NCBI RefSeq assembly: GCF_963678635.1
Contig: NC_087063.1
Location: 57,730,759 to 57,794,758 of the forward strand
Source: Symsagittifera roscoffensis
Taxonomy: Eukaryota; Xenacoelomorpha; Acoela; Convolutidae
Reading direction: 5' to 3'
DNA: 64,000 nucleotides
A program made the translations under genes and the position numbers. Every line of letters begins with the position of its first letter. Position 1 is the stretch's first letter. Of the stretch, positions 44,246 through 56,415 are shown in pieces. Below the pieces are notes generated by a model. That model worked only from the letters and a program-made list of their open reading frames with translations. It did no database searches and was not told the origin of the DNA.

Positions 44246-47200
44246 GTGTCGTTGTTTCGGCTTGGTGTAATAAAGGATTATCATTATGATTCATTTCGTA
44301 TTTTTATCTTCGCATGTTTGCCGACGACTTATCTTCGCATGGTCAAGTTTCTCCTTTAAAAGAGCAGATGAACAAAAAACTTGAAAAGTGCGTAATTGTT
44401 TCGATGAAAAAGATGATGTTAATTTAAATAAAAAAGAAGTTGTAAAATTTTACAGGCGACAGGCGATGTGAGCTATTTATTCGGAATTCAAATACTTGGA
44501 AAACAGAAAGAAAACAAGTAATTTGGCATTTTGCTGGATTTAAAGTAACCATCAAACTCCAATCATTTAAGCAAGAGGCAAAACCGAAGCAAATAGCAGG
44601 ACAGATGTAACAATTTCAAAGGGTTCTCAAAACTATGTTGCGTCTATACAGTGCGTATATTGAGACAAAGATACGTATGGAGTTTTGATCAATAGCGCTT
44701 CTACAAAAACTGATCTGAAAACTGTATTTTTGTAACAAAAAGGAAAAAAGCGTGCGCGAGAAACAGTTTCGACATTAATTTGACTCAGTCAAGGAATAAT
44801 AGGTTTTTGAATTGATCAAAGTTCTCAGTAAACTTTCAGGAAAATGCATGGAGTTGAAAAACTGAACAGACTCGTATCAATTCCTCAAATCAAAAAAACT
44901 ATTATTAAAATGAGTCGGAGTACAAAAATGAAAACACAGAAACTACAAGTTGACAAACCTAAAAAAAGAACACCACTCAACATGCTTCGACAATCTGTTT
45001 ATAATTTTTTGTATGTTTGATAGATAATAAATAAGGCTGACTAAACTGTTTTGCGCCTTGACCCAACTGAGATAGTCAAAATTTGGGTATATATTAACCT
45101 CTTCGACTATCTCTACAGAAGAAAACCTGTGCACTTTTATTTTGACCGAGTTCAACCTACTTTAAGGATGTCTAAAAACAATTAACCCGGTTTGCTATCA
45201 TAGGTTGAACAGTTTTGTAGGCCTGGTAAAAATAAGTTCACTATCTTGTTGTTCTGACCACCGACATCACAAAGTGGCTGACTGAAAGTCATTATGGGAC
45301 AGTCTGATTTTCTTTAGCTTTAGGAAAATTGGTAGAACCTGAAGAAAGCTATCATTTGAATTTATTGATTTTAGACATTTCAAAAGATAATCGAGGTTAG
45401 CAGGTTGCTATACAAGTAGCACGTGAGGGAATGTTCTGACCATATTGACAAAAAAGTTCTGAAGCAGTTTTTTTCCCGATTATTGTCGTTTCTAAGTGTG
45501 AGAGAAAATTATATAAATGCATGTAGAACGTAAAATGATGCATAATCAAACAAAAACTTTTAGAAAAAGAAAATGTTATATCAGATATCAGAAAAACTTT
45601 TACAGATTAAAAAAATTTTGCAAGGATTAGTTTTTTGAACTTTTAAACATTTTTTTATTCAAATAGTTGCAAAATAAAGTTTCCAAAACTAATTTTACGA
45701 GAGTACATTTAAAATAACAATACTGAAAAGAAACCTTGTATTTTATAGCAACTACTCGACTGCTTTAGTAGCTCGAAATTGAAATAAAACTCAAAAATGC
45801 AAGCAGGTTTTTTCGACCTTGAGGAAACTTAAAAAAATTCAAATTTTGTTCGAAACACAGTTGAAATTTGATATTACAAATGACACAGCACCATCCGATG
45901 AAAATTGAATGCATCTGGCGTGAAATACAAAAAGAAAAAAAACTAAAACACGTCCCCCTAAAACTAAAACTAGAGTTCTCTGAGGTTGAAAAAAGTGGCA
46001 TATAAAAACCCACTCTACGCTATAGCTCCTTCAATTCACTTCCAGTGACGTTGTCGGAACAATTACATGTTCCAGCGCCGTGGTCGGAACAGTATTAACC
46101 TGCTGCAATGTAATCTGTTGCCCGGAAGATCTCCCCGTAACTTACACGGTAACTCGGATTATCAGCAACGACTCACTGCCTTTGCATGGCGTAATTTACA
46201 CGGTAGTTCGGATTATCAGCAACGCTTTGCATGGCGGAACAAAAACTTATTTAAATACAAAATTATTTTAGGAAAGAGAAAAAATACCATCTGATTTTGA
46301 ACGGAATTGGGTTTTGAATTCTATCCTCAATAAGACCACAGAAGACAATTTGTGACGCTCGATTATTTCACCCCATGGAAATTACCACATGATTACTCCT
46401 CCATCTCTTAATGACACCACAATTTCACGCATTGAAGCTTTGAATGAGAAAAGCGCGAAATTTTGGAATCGAACTAAGTTTTCAGCTGGGCGCTAAATGA
46501 GTTGATTTCGAACGGCTGTTCATTTCTGACATCCGGAAGTTTGAGATCAATCGAAAAAGTTCTACGACGGAGATATCAATCAGAAATTCGTTATTTCCTT
46601 CTAACGGTTCGTTCGTTTACAACACGAAACGCTTCAACCGGCATAAAAACTACATTACGAGGAACTATTTTCTTAACTTTCAGGGCAGCAAAAATGACAA
46701 ATTTCCATTAATCGAGACGTTTTTAGAAGCGATGTTTTGGACAGAGGTTCAAAGCGTAACGGCGGAGATCTTGTTTTTGACGAAAACCACCCGGAATAGA
46801 ATTCGCCGATTAACCAGCCACTCTCAGCGTCCGAGAGAAGTGTGCAGATAACAATGTCTAGAAAAAATTCGAATTGAATCTCAAAAATTACGCAGAGAGT
46901 TTGAAATTGCCTCTATTAAATGTTATAAAAGAGTTTTTTTAAATTTGAGATTTTTGTGAAAATCATCCCCCACGCGCCATATTAAGTACAAAGTGATAGA
47001 TTTCGTCCCTAGTAACAAATCAGCAAATTAGCAAATAAGCTTCCTTCAAACAATTGGGAACGATTTCTAGGACGGAATAAATACCCATTAAGAAATGAAA
47101 GCCAATTAATTGAAAAAAAAAACAAACGCATAGCAGTGAAACAAGCATCAATCTACTTTTCATAAGAAATGAAAGCCAACTAATTCAGAAAAAAAAACTG

Positions 47201-47585
47201 GTTTAACAAATCATTCTATCGTCAATTTTATTTCGAACTTCTTCAAATAACTATTGGATCACAGATCTTTAATCAGAGAAAAAAACCAAAATTATTGACC
47301 GATTACTTTTTTGAATGTCAAAAATAAATGCTTACAACTATTTATTTTTGTTCAATAAATGGATCATACTGCTGTTGAAAACGTTAACACTTTAAATGAT
47401 TCAATTTTTAAAATATTTTCAGTACAATACTCAATAAAACACTTATTACCCGTGAAGACAAATCAAAAAAGAACTGCTAAAACTAGACAAGGATAGCCGA
47501 TTACTAAGTAGCGCAGAATGTTCCGACCAATCTTAAAAAATTACTTAAGAATCAGGCCAGTCTTGAGAAAAAAATCTTTTTCCAA
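44246..47585 (+). repeat. Composite repeat unit B
   Basis: About 3.34 kb with the same landmark order as unit A but shorter. It lacks the segment holding the ORF end and AATAAA (joined from CACGTCCCC directly to TTCTCTGAGG near 45,955-45,978) and lacks part of the region after 46,850. TATAAAAA is intact at 46,001. Confidence 0.8.
46067..46294 (+). CDS. Short Arg-rich open frame, unit B copy
   Basis: 75 codons from ATG, matching 55,602-55,787 with a longer C-terminus. It lies about 60 bases past the unit B TATA. A coding role is not established. Confidence 0.25.
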   Translation: MFQRRGRNSINLLQCNLLPGRSPRNLHGNSDYQQRLTAFAWRNLHGSSDYQQRFAWRNKNLFKYKIILGKRKNTI

Positions 47586-49367
47586 GAAGTGTCGTTGTTT
47601 CGGCATGGTGTAATAAAGGATTATCATTATGATTCAATTCGTATTTTTATCTTCGCATGTTTGCCGACGACTTATCTTCGCAGGGTCAAGTATCTCCTTT
47701 AAAAGACCATATGAACAAAAAACTTTTAAAATGTGCAATTATTTTGATGAAAAGATGATCTTAAATGAAATAAGGTAAGAAGTTGTAAAATTTTACAGTC
47801 GACAGGCGATGTGAGCTATTTATTCAGAATTCAAATACTTGGAAAACAGAAAGAAAACAAGTAATTTGGAATTTTGCTGGATTTAAAGTAACCGTCAAAC
47901 TCCAATTATTTAAGCAAGAGGCAAAACCGAAGCAAATAGCAGGACAGATGTAACAATTTCAAAGGATTCTCAAAACTATGTTGCGTCTATACAGTGCGTA
48001 TATTGAGACAAAAATACGTATGGAGTTTTAATCAATAGCGCTTCTACAAAAACTGATCTGAAAACTATATTTTTGTAACAAAAAGGAAAAAAGCGTGCGC
48101 GAGAAACAGTTTCGACATTAATTTGACTCAGTCAAGGAATAATATGTTTTTGAATTGATCAAAGTTCTCAGTAAACTTTCAGAAAAATGCATGGAGTTGA
48201 AAAACTGAACAGACTCGTATCAATTCCTCAAATCAAAAAAAATTCTTAAAATGAGTCCAATGAGTACAAAAATGAAAACACAGAAGCTACAAGTTGATGA
48301 ACCTAAAAAAAGAACACCACTCAACATGCTTCGACATTCTGTTTATAATTTTTTTGTATGTTTGATAGATAATAAATAAGGCTGACTAAACTGTTTTGCG
48401 CATTGACCCAACTGAGATAGTCAAAATTTGGGTATGTATTAACCTCTTCCACTATCTCTACATACGAAAACCTGTGCACTTTTATTTTGACCGATTTCAA
48501 CCTAATTTAGGGATGTCTTAAAACAATTAAACCGGTTTGCTATCATAGGTTGAACAGTTTTGTAGGCCTGGTAAAAATAAACTCAATATCTTGTCGTTCT
48601 AACAACCGACATCACAAAGTGGCTGACTGAAAGTCATTATGGGACAGTCTGTTTTTCTTTAGCTTTAGGAAAATTGGTAGAACCTGAAGAAAGCTATCAT
48701 TTGATTTTTTTGATTTTCGACATTTCAAAAGATAATCGAGGTTAGCAGGTTGCTATACAAGTAGCACGTGACAGAATGTTTTGACCATATTTACAAAAAA
48801 GTTCTGAAGCAGTTTTTTTCCCGATTACTGTCGTTTCTAAGTGTGAGAGAAAATTATATAACTGCGTGTAGAACGTAGAATGATACATAATCAAACAAAA
48901 ACTTTTGGAAAGAGAAAAAGTTATATCAGATATCAGAAAAACTTTTACAGATTATAAAAATTTTGCAAGGATTAGTTTTTTGATCTTTTAAACATTTTTT
49001 TATTCAAATAGTTGCAAAATAAAGGATCCAAAAGTAATTTTACGAGAGTATATTTAAAATTACAATAATGAAAAGAAACCTTGTATTTTATAGCAACTAC
49101 TCGATTGCTTTAGTAGCTCGAAATTGAAATAAAACTCAAAAATGCAAGCAGGTTTTTTCGACCTTGAGGAAACTTAAAAAAATTCAAATTTTGTTCGAAA
49201 CACAGTTGAAATTTGATATTACAAATGACTCAGCACCATCCGATGAAAATTGAATGCATCTGGCGTGAAATACAAAAAGAAAAAAAACTAAAACACGTCC
49301 CCCTAAAACTAAAACTAGAGTTCTCTGAGGTTGAAAAAAGTGGCATATAAAAACCCACTCTACGCTA
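47586..49367 (+). repeat. Composite repeat unit C, upstream part
   Basis: Nearly the same as unit B over its first 1.78 kb, up to the TATA and the word CTCTACGCTAT. At 49,368 it changes abruptly from the B/A body into the long coding body. Confidence 0.8.
49346..49353 (+). promoter_or_regulatory. TATA box before the long coding body
   Basis: TATAAAAA within the conserved word GTGGCATATAAAAACCCAC. The body switches at about 49,368, some 20 bp downstream, close to where transcription would begin. The same box is at 46,001, 55,544 and 62,731, and a mutated form (TGTAAAAA) at 41,899. Confidence 0.6.
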
Positions 49368-49370
49368 TGC

Positions 49371-52300
49371 ACTTTATGCTAGCGGCTATCAACCAGTCTA
49401 AATTTCAGCTCCACGACGGCCTTGAGATTTGCTGACTTGGAGGGACTGCCCTCTAACAACACGATGGGACCAGTGAATGCGAGACCGTAGCAAGATGTGA
49501 GGTTGAACCATGATGAGGGGAATCGTGAAGAGAGACCAGGAAGATTCCTGACGACGAGAGCGCCGATTGGACAACACGTGAAGATATTCAGGCAGCTGAC
49601 GACACCACCTGGTCATGTGAAGAAAAGAGTGTACCCAAAACTAGTGAACCAAGATGGTGATGCCCAGAGATATGGCGGGTTGACAGCGATAAAGAAAGAT
49701 GAAACCATCTTCGCCGCCTATGACAAAGCAGAGATGAGGAAGGCCAAGATTATGGTAGTAGCGAATTCAGAGTTCGTGTACACTTCCAAGTCTTTGTTTT
49801 GGCCGGACGTCATAATGTTGGCAGCGGTCGACCTGGACCTACTGCAATCAGTATCTTTGGCTATAGGGGTACAAAGGCAGACGGACATGAATCCAATTAC
49901 GATTGTGTTTGCTGGCATCAATGACCATCTACACAGTAGAGGTTTTCTGAGCAGACTCAGAGATCCTACAACAGCAGAAAACGCAGTATGGCCAGCGATA
50001 AAAGACATCCTTGAGTCGATGGGTGAAGTGGTGGATGCAACGAAGGAGGGGTCATTCAGTAAAGTGGCATTGAGAGTAGTATTCGCGTTGTCTCCGGGAT
50101 ATGCACATCTCCCCGATGGACTGAAATTCGTGTAAGCAATTGTGGCCTTGCTCTCGGAAGGAAATTATGATGTGATCATATCAGCCCCGAATCGCCTGAT
50201 AGAAATGGAGAACCTGAGGCCATTTAAGGCTGAACTGCCTGCAGTATGGTCAGATATCTCAAACGCGATGAGAGGATTCAAGGACCACGCGCTACACATG
50301 TTAGTGTTGGACGAAGTGCTGGGGTTGGAACTGTCCAATTTCAGTCGACAACTCAAACTGAAACCGGGAATAGACGACGACCATCGAGTGATCGCGGCAA
50401 TGTCCAACGACTTATGGTTCCGAGCAATGGAAGTGGCAGGTGAAGACACAAGAAGGAAAAATTCACTGGAGACAAGAGCTCATCTGGAGGCGATGATTCT
50501 GAGAACCAAACCGGAAGCCAACCAGTGGCTACACCTGAACCCTAGAGTAGCGGCATTGGGTGCAGATGCTTTTGAGCAAGGCCCCGTGATGATCACGAAG
50601 ATGCATGCCTACTTGTTGAAGGAGGTGAACCTGGCGGAAAATACCGGAGAAAAGACTGCTGAGTTTGTAAACAGAATGTGTCAGATTACTCTGGAAACCT
50701 TCTGGACCCAGGAAATGAAAGGACAGGAGGGTTTTGAAAGGACAGACAGCATGCTAGAAGGGTTGGGAGCCGGATGGACCGCGTCCTTCTTGGCAAAAGT
50801 CTATCCGAAAGTCTCGCACTATTTGATAAAGGAATTCCTCCAAGCAGTGGTGAGAGTATCGATAGTGGAATTAATAGCCTTATTCGTGACATTCGGAGCG
50901 GAGAGTTTCGTGAAATGACCGGCGATGCTGCTCACCGATGGAATTCAGAACCTGCGGCTAGATGGACTTCTGACATTGATCGCAATTACCAACGGAAACT
51001 TGGGAGGACTAATGGAACTGGCACGTTGTCCAGAGCAGATGAAAGAGAGAGTGAGAAACTTGGATATGAAGAAATCCACGGACTCGTGGAACAAGATAAG
51101 AGACCTGAGACACACTCTTATCCAGTATCTCTTACAACAAAATCGCTTTGGAACGGGAGAAGACGAGACGATTGAAAGAGAGGAAGATGTTAGACGACAT
51201 GTTGGAGGCAAGCCACTGTTAACTGATCTGAGCTTGGCTATGAGAACCGATCCCTTGGCGCTGATCAGAGGAGTCACGGAGTTCGTGACAGTGATCTATG
51301 GACCAGCAGTCACGTTTGCGTTCCCTGACGTTAAAGTGGAAGCATATAGGAGGTCGGTGATGCACCTGAACCTCATATCGGCAGTGGACGGTAGTACACT
51401 GAACTGGTGTGAGCAGCACACATTGCGGGAGCTCATGAGTGAAGATCTGTTATTTGCGAAAATATCGGAGCCAGAGATGACAGTCATCAATTTTGACGAT
51501 CACTTCCGTGACCGCATGGGAGAAGTAGAAAGAGGACACATCGAGGTGTTTCCAAGGCTTTGGAATCTGAGGCCCTATGATAAAACGAATGGTGAGATAA
51601 CCAGAGTGCCTCGTCTCACTGCAGCATATCACAAAGTGAGAGAAGAGACGAAAGACTGGGGCGATTACAAGAAGCTGCCGGAGGCAATCCCTGAATTCCC
51701 TCTGATAAGAAGGATGTTGCTCGGAGCAGTCTCCGTGGTACAGACTCCTAGATTGGGAGCATTCGAAGCCAATGAAAGGAGAGTAGGGAATTTCGTGGGA
51801 ACGATGGATCCATACTTTGTAGGGAGAAATGCCGCCGTGTTACAGTAAACACGATTCGCATACACGGATCAAGCGACGAGAAGGCGAATAAGCAACGCCG
51901 CAACTCCCAAGCCTGGAAGATTTGATGAGGAATGGAAGGAATTAGGCTTAGCTCCGATGAGGATGAGAGGCAGGACCGAATTGCCTGAAGCCTCATTAAT
52001 CCTGACCAGTGTGAAAAAGGAGATGAAAGTGGGAGGAATATTGCAGACGAGAACTTTCCTAGCACCCTTCGGCTGTGAAGAAATCAAAGTGGTCCATGGA
52101 GAAGAGGAAGATGAATCGGCCGGTACATTGCTCATACCGAGATTCCAGGAAGAAGCCGACAATGACGAACAAGGACCATCGAACTCAAACAAGGATAAGT
52201 CTGAAGGAAATGACGGACAGGGTGGAAGCCGTCAAACCGAAGAACCCATGCAACAAGATCAAGCTGGTGGGGAAGACGACAGGGCATCGACAGGAGGAAC

Positions 52301-55300
52301 ATCCAGCCTGGATTTCAATATCTTCAGTGATCTTGAGAACAATGCAGACACGTTGGAAACGACTGAGCCAGCGGATGAAGGCATCTCGACACTGGAACCT
52401 CCGTCAGCCTTTATGGAAATGAAACGGAATTTGCCGGAGAGCAGCTCTACTGGCAATTCAAGAAATAATGACCAGAGAATCCTCATGGAATCACCTCGGA
52501 GGAGAAGAATAGAGGCTTCAGCCAGAGTACCTTTCTTGGGAACGCTGCCCGAAGAAGAATGGGAAGTACATCACCGAGACCACGAGAGTAGGACGGGATG
52601 CAAGCTGGACAGAGTGGCGTTTATGGAAGAAGTCTGGACCGTGGTTCAAAGCTATGGGACCCAGTCTATTCTAAAAACGGGTCTCAACCAACCCTTGATG
52701 AGAGAAGTACTGGACAAGCTTGATGAGTGTGAAGGGAGACTGAGTGAGTTGTTGATCGACTCAGCCACTGATGAGAGTGAAGCGAATTCTCCCATCAAGA
52801 TGACACCGCAGGACGATGAAGGAGAGGTGGTGTATCTGTCAAGAACCAGGAGAGGGACGATGCGATCAAAAATGGTGATTGATAAAATCAATGCGATGAA
52901 AATGAAGTTAGGCAGCAGAGTGATGCCGAGGAGAGTTGGAAAGACGAAGGTGGATTCAGAAATATCGATGAAAGCTGGTAACTCAGCGAAAAGGAAACGA
53001 GTTGAGGATGTCATGGATTTGGGGCAAGGTGATTATCAATTGTCTGGCACAGATAGAATATTAACTGATATAGCGATGGTGCCACCCATTCTCATGGCGG
53101 GGATAAAGTCAACCGGTTATAAATCCAAAAGGAGTGACCGCACTCTGACTGGAGCAACCTTAGAAATGGAAATACTCAGCCAATGTGGAGAGAGCAAAAT
53201 GAAAGACTTCAAGCCATCTCCCATGAATCATGGAAAGGGAAGTGTCGCAGGACAACTAACACCAGTGGAATACAACCGACTGACAGTGTCGGAGACGGTG
53301 TCGATAGATGAACCCACCGGTGGATACATGGAGATGTTGGAATACCGAAACTCGGCTAGAGGGTATGTAATGGCCCTGGAAGACGAAAAAGCCATGGAGG
53401 GTTATCTAGAAACGATGTTGCAAGGCACCACCCTCAAGCAGAAGGCGTACGGGACTTTGGCGTCGTCTGACATACAGGCGGAAACGATCGAGCAGTTAGT
53501 GAGCCTTCCATGGAAAGCAGTAGTGTTGAGGTATTTCGAAGAAGAAATGAGGACTACGCCAAGAATACATGCTCTCGTGGCAGTACCTTACGTAAGAACA
53601 GAGTTACAACTCAGGTTCGCCTGGTGCATGATGGGACTGACTCGCGAAGAATATGACTCAGAAGAAAGGAAGAGATCAAAAGAGGAAAAGGTTTTCCTTA
53701 TGACGAACCTGAGGGATCTGATAGTCCAGGAGGGAGCAGCAGTAGCGTGTGCGAAGCAGAGAGACGCTCTCTGTTTCATTCGATTCCTGATAGAGCAGAT
53801 TTCAGTACCTGCATTAAACACTTGTGTTAAAATGTTGAGGGAAGGCGATGAGCGAACGAAAGCCTTATTCTTGCTAGCACTGCTGGATATGCAGCAAAGT
53901 AAACCGATGAGGGTGAACATGAAAGAACCTGAGGAGTTGGAACCCGTGAAAAAGATAGACGAAATCAGGAGATTCTCAAACAAGGAGCTGAGACTCACTA
54001 AAGAATCTATGGGAGCATTGCCGAAATCCAGTGAACACTGTGGACCGATCAAGAAGAAATCGTATGGCTACGTATCCGGGATCATAGGGATCGCGTACAA
54101 TCCTTTCCTGAGTGAAGACATACGCGATTGCTTCTTCGATTATGAGCAGGCGGTGTTGCTAAGATTCTGGACGTCCAGAATTGTAACGATTAAGAGCGTT
54201 AACAAAACACAGGCCGAATTGGGACTGGTCTTGGAAGAAGAGGTGACTGCACCTTCAGTACCAAAATCCGACAAAAGGGTGGAGTTTGGGTTGGGATTCT
54301 CAGATGAATTACTGAGAACGAGCTTGATGACAGTGTGGGAATTGATGAGGCCATCATGGTGTCCTAGTCCCAACGCTAACTCAATATTACGGGCGACACA
54401 AGGCGTACAGAGGGAACTGAATGCAGACTGTAACCTGCGTGACCTCAACATCATATATAATGTGATGATAACAGCCTCTAAGAGCAACGGAGAAGATAAA
54501 GTGGAGTTGCCTGGCTGGGGACCAGAAGACTGGGTCAAACCTGGTAGCTGTCTGGCGGAAGTCTGTGGACTGGAGGGTCACGTTTGTGGAGGTTTGGACT
54601 GTGTGAAGACCCTGGAGAAACAACACAAGCAATTGACGGTATTGTTTGGAAATGTAGTGATGAAAGCTAGAACAGAAACGGAACTGATAGCAGATTGCCA
54701 TGGAGGAACCGATGTGAATCTAGTGACTGCACTAGGATTCTACAGCATGTTTGGTTCTTTAGAGTCACTATTGTATCTGGAACAGAAACATGAGGTGGTC
54801 ACAGCCATCAGTGTAGAAGTATTCCCAGGAGTTCTGCAGACTGAACAGAAATACATAGGGAAATGGAGGGAAGCAATCGAGACAGAAATGAACATCAGAC
54901 TTATTGTAGACCATCAGGAGCACGATATTTGGTGCGTTCAACGTTGGCTCCAATGTGCAAGAGCAGATACCCTGTACATTTCGTGGCTGTGGACGTGAAG
55001 AGTACAAGAACGATCGTGGATCAAGCCTTCTCAGTGCCAAAGTGTGTGAGATTGGCGAAAATGTCTGAAAAGTCTTACGAGTTACTATGTAAGATGTTCT
55101 CAGCAGTTCCAGAGACAACCAAAGAAGAATTGGAGTCAATACTAGGAAAGAAGTTCATGGGATATGTGAGTGGGAACTTCAGTGACTTTGAGAGACAGAA
55201 ACAGAGAGGATCAACTGTCACAGATTACAATGCAGTAGATGAGAATGATGAAGTCCACCGAGTGATGATGGAAGTGGAACCATTGCTGGAAGCTTCGGAA

Positions 55301-55333
55301 GTTGAACTGCCATTTTCAGTCAAAGACAGCTAA
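49371..55333 (+). pseudogene. Long unknown protein gene, broken (about 1,950 codons)
   Basis: The open stretches at 49,497-50,135, 50,142-50,918, 50,925-51,848 and 51,957-54,998 are all in one frame; only in-frame stops TAA (50,133), TGA (50,916) and TAA (51,846) separate them. Another in-frame TAG (49,488) lies near the start. Around 54,950 a frameshift moves the reading to the frame of 54,863-55,333, which ends at TAA. GC content is visibly higher than in the flanks. The first third is globular, with VVFALSPGYAHLPDG and HRVIAAMSNDLWFRAMEV. An acidic, Gln/Ser/Asn-rich linker lies at about 52,090-52,480. A basic KRKR cluster near 52,990 could be a nuclear signal. The rest is helical, with a Cys-containing stretch (CGLEGHVCGGLDC) near 54,560-54,605. 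No membrane segment or catalytic motif recognised. I have a faint impression of similar anonymous nematode proteins, unverified. Few lesions over so long a frame suggest recent loss. Confidence 0.75.
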
Positions 55334-55567
55334 CATGTTGCTGAAAAAATAAACTATAATAGGTTACCGTTCGCTTTTTAAATCTATTGATCTAACTCAC
55401 GATTTAAATTAGTTTCAAAGAGGGGAAAATTTCTAGAGAATGATAAGTCTGATTTCTTTTAAAAGCATTTCCGGACCCAAATCAACTAAAATGATAATAA
55501 ACATGTCACCTACGAGCTTTCTCTGAGGTTGAAAAAAGTGGCATATAAAAACCCACCCTACGCTATA
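55296..55567 (+). repeat. Shared spacer: ORF end, AATAAA and next TATA
   Basis: About 270 bp starting CGGAAGTTGAACTGCC (last codons of the long ORF), through the stop, AATAAA and TTACCGTTCGCTTTTTAAAT, to TATAAAAA (55,544-55,551) and CTACGCTATAG. It recurs in unit A (41,652-41,925) and, split by the mariner, in unit D (61,028-62,758). It behaves like an intergenic spacer joining the end of one body to the promoter of the next. Confidence 0.75.
55348..55353 (+). terminator. Polyadenylation signal after the long ORF
   Basis: AATAAA begins 15 bases after the TAA stop. It is also kept in unit A (about 41,704) and unit D (about 61,080), in both of which the coding body is absent. Confidence 0.6.
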
Positions 55568-55601
55568 GCTCCTTCCATTCACTTCCAGTGACGTTGTCAG
55601 A

Positions 55602-55787
55602 ATGTTCCTGCGCCGTGGTCGGAACAGTATTAACCTGCTGCAATGTAATCTGTTGCCCGGAAGATCTCCCCGTAATTTACACGGTAACTCGGATTATCAG
55701 CAACGACTCACTGCCTTTGCATGGCGTAATTTACACGGTAGTTCGGATTATCAGCAACGACTTGCATGGCGGAACAAAAACTTCTAA
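55602..55787 (+). CDS. Short Arg-rich open frame after the promoter
   Basis: 61 codons from ATG, about 60 bases after the TATA box. The same frame occurs at 46,067-46,294 (75 codons) and, truncated and without ATG, at 62,798-62,980. It contains a twice-repeated NLHGxSDYQQRL peptide from the local tandem DNA repeat. Conservation across copies may only reflect DNA identity. Confidence 0.25.
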   Translation: MFLRRGRNSINLLQCNLLPGRSPRNLHGNSDYQQRLTAFAWRNLHGSSDYQQRLAWRNKNF

Positions 55788-56028
55788 TACAAAATTATTT
55801 TAGGAAAGAGAAAAAATACCATCTGATTTTGAACGGATTTGGGTTTTGAATTCTATCCTCAATAAGACCACAGAAGACAATTTGTGACGCTCGATTATTT
55901 CACCCTATGGAAATTACCACATGATTACTCCTCCATATCTTAATGACACCACAATTTCACGCATTGAAGCTTTGAATGAGAAAAGCGCGAAATTTTGGAA
56001 TCGAACTAAGTTTTCAGCTGGGCGCTAA

Positions 56029-56415
56029 ATGAGTTCTGATTTCGAACGGCTGTTCATTTCTGACATCCGAAAGTTTGAGATCAATCGAAAAAGTTCGACG
56101 GAGATATCAATCAAAAGTTCGCTATTTCCTTCTAACGGTTCGTTCGTTTACAACAAGAAACGCTTCAACCGGCAAAAAAACTACATTACGAGGAGCTATT
56201 TCCTTACCTTTCAGGGCAGCAAAAATGACAAATTGCCATTAATCGAGACGTTTTTAGAAGCGATGTTTTGGACAGAGCTTCGCAGCGTAACATCGGAGAT
56301 CTTGTTTTTGACGAAAACCACCCGGAATAGAATTCGCCGATTAGCCAGCCACTCGGACCTCTCAGCCTCCGAGAGAGGTGTGCAGATAACAATGTCTAGA
56401 AAAAATTCAAATTGA
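56029..56415 (+). CDS. Small Lys/Arg-rich open frame, type-2 body
   Basis: 128 codons from ATG, with SNGSFVYNKKRFNRQKNY in the middle. Unit A has the same frame at 42,351-42,635 (94 codons, ATG changed to TTG), and unit B a version at about 46,500-46,711 with a frameshift. Substitutions between units largely keep the frame open, so it may be a decayed exon of a small basic protein. No domain recognised. Confidence 0.3.
   Translation: MSSDFERLFISDIRKFEINRKSSTEISIKSSLFPSNGSFVYNKKRFNRQKNYITRSYFLTFQGSKNDKLPLIETFLEAMFWTELRSVTSEILFLTKTTRNRIRRLASHSDLSASERGVQITMSRKNSN

Noticed and set aside
49497-51848. Alternative genetic code
   Set aside because: The copia polyprotein ends at TGA and the mariner transposase at TAA in normal places, and neither has in-frame stops to be recoded.
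49497-54998. Four separate plus-strand genes in an operon-like row
   Set aside because: The four stretches are in exact phase and separated by single stop codons, so one broken gene is the simpler reading.
49398-55139. Minus-strand frames over the long pseudogene, such as 51,748-52,192, 53,588-54,052 and 54,140-54,538
   Set aside because: They mirror the higher-GC coding frame of the plus strand and have no independent support.
55602-55787. Resemblance of the Arg-rich short frame to a known peptide
   Set aside because: The DYQQRLTAFAWRN words come from a local DNA tandem repeat, and the similarity is too short to mean anything.
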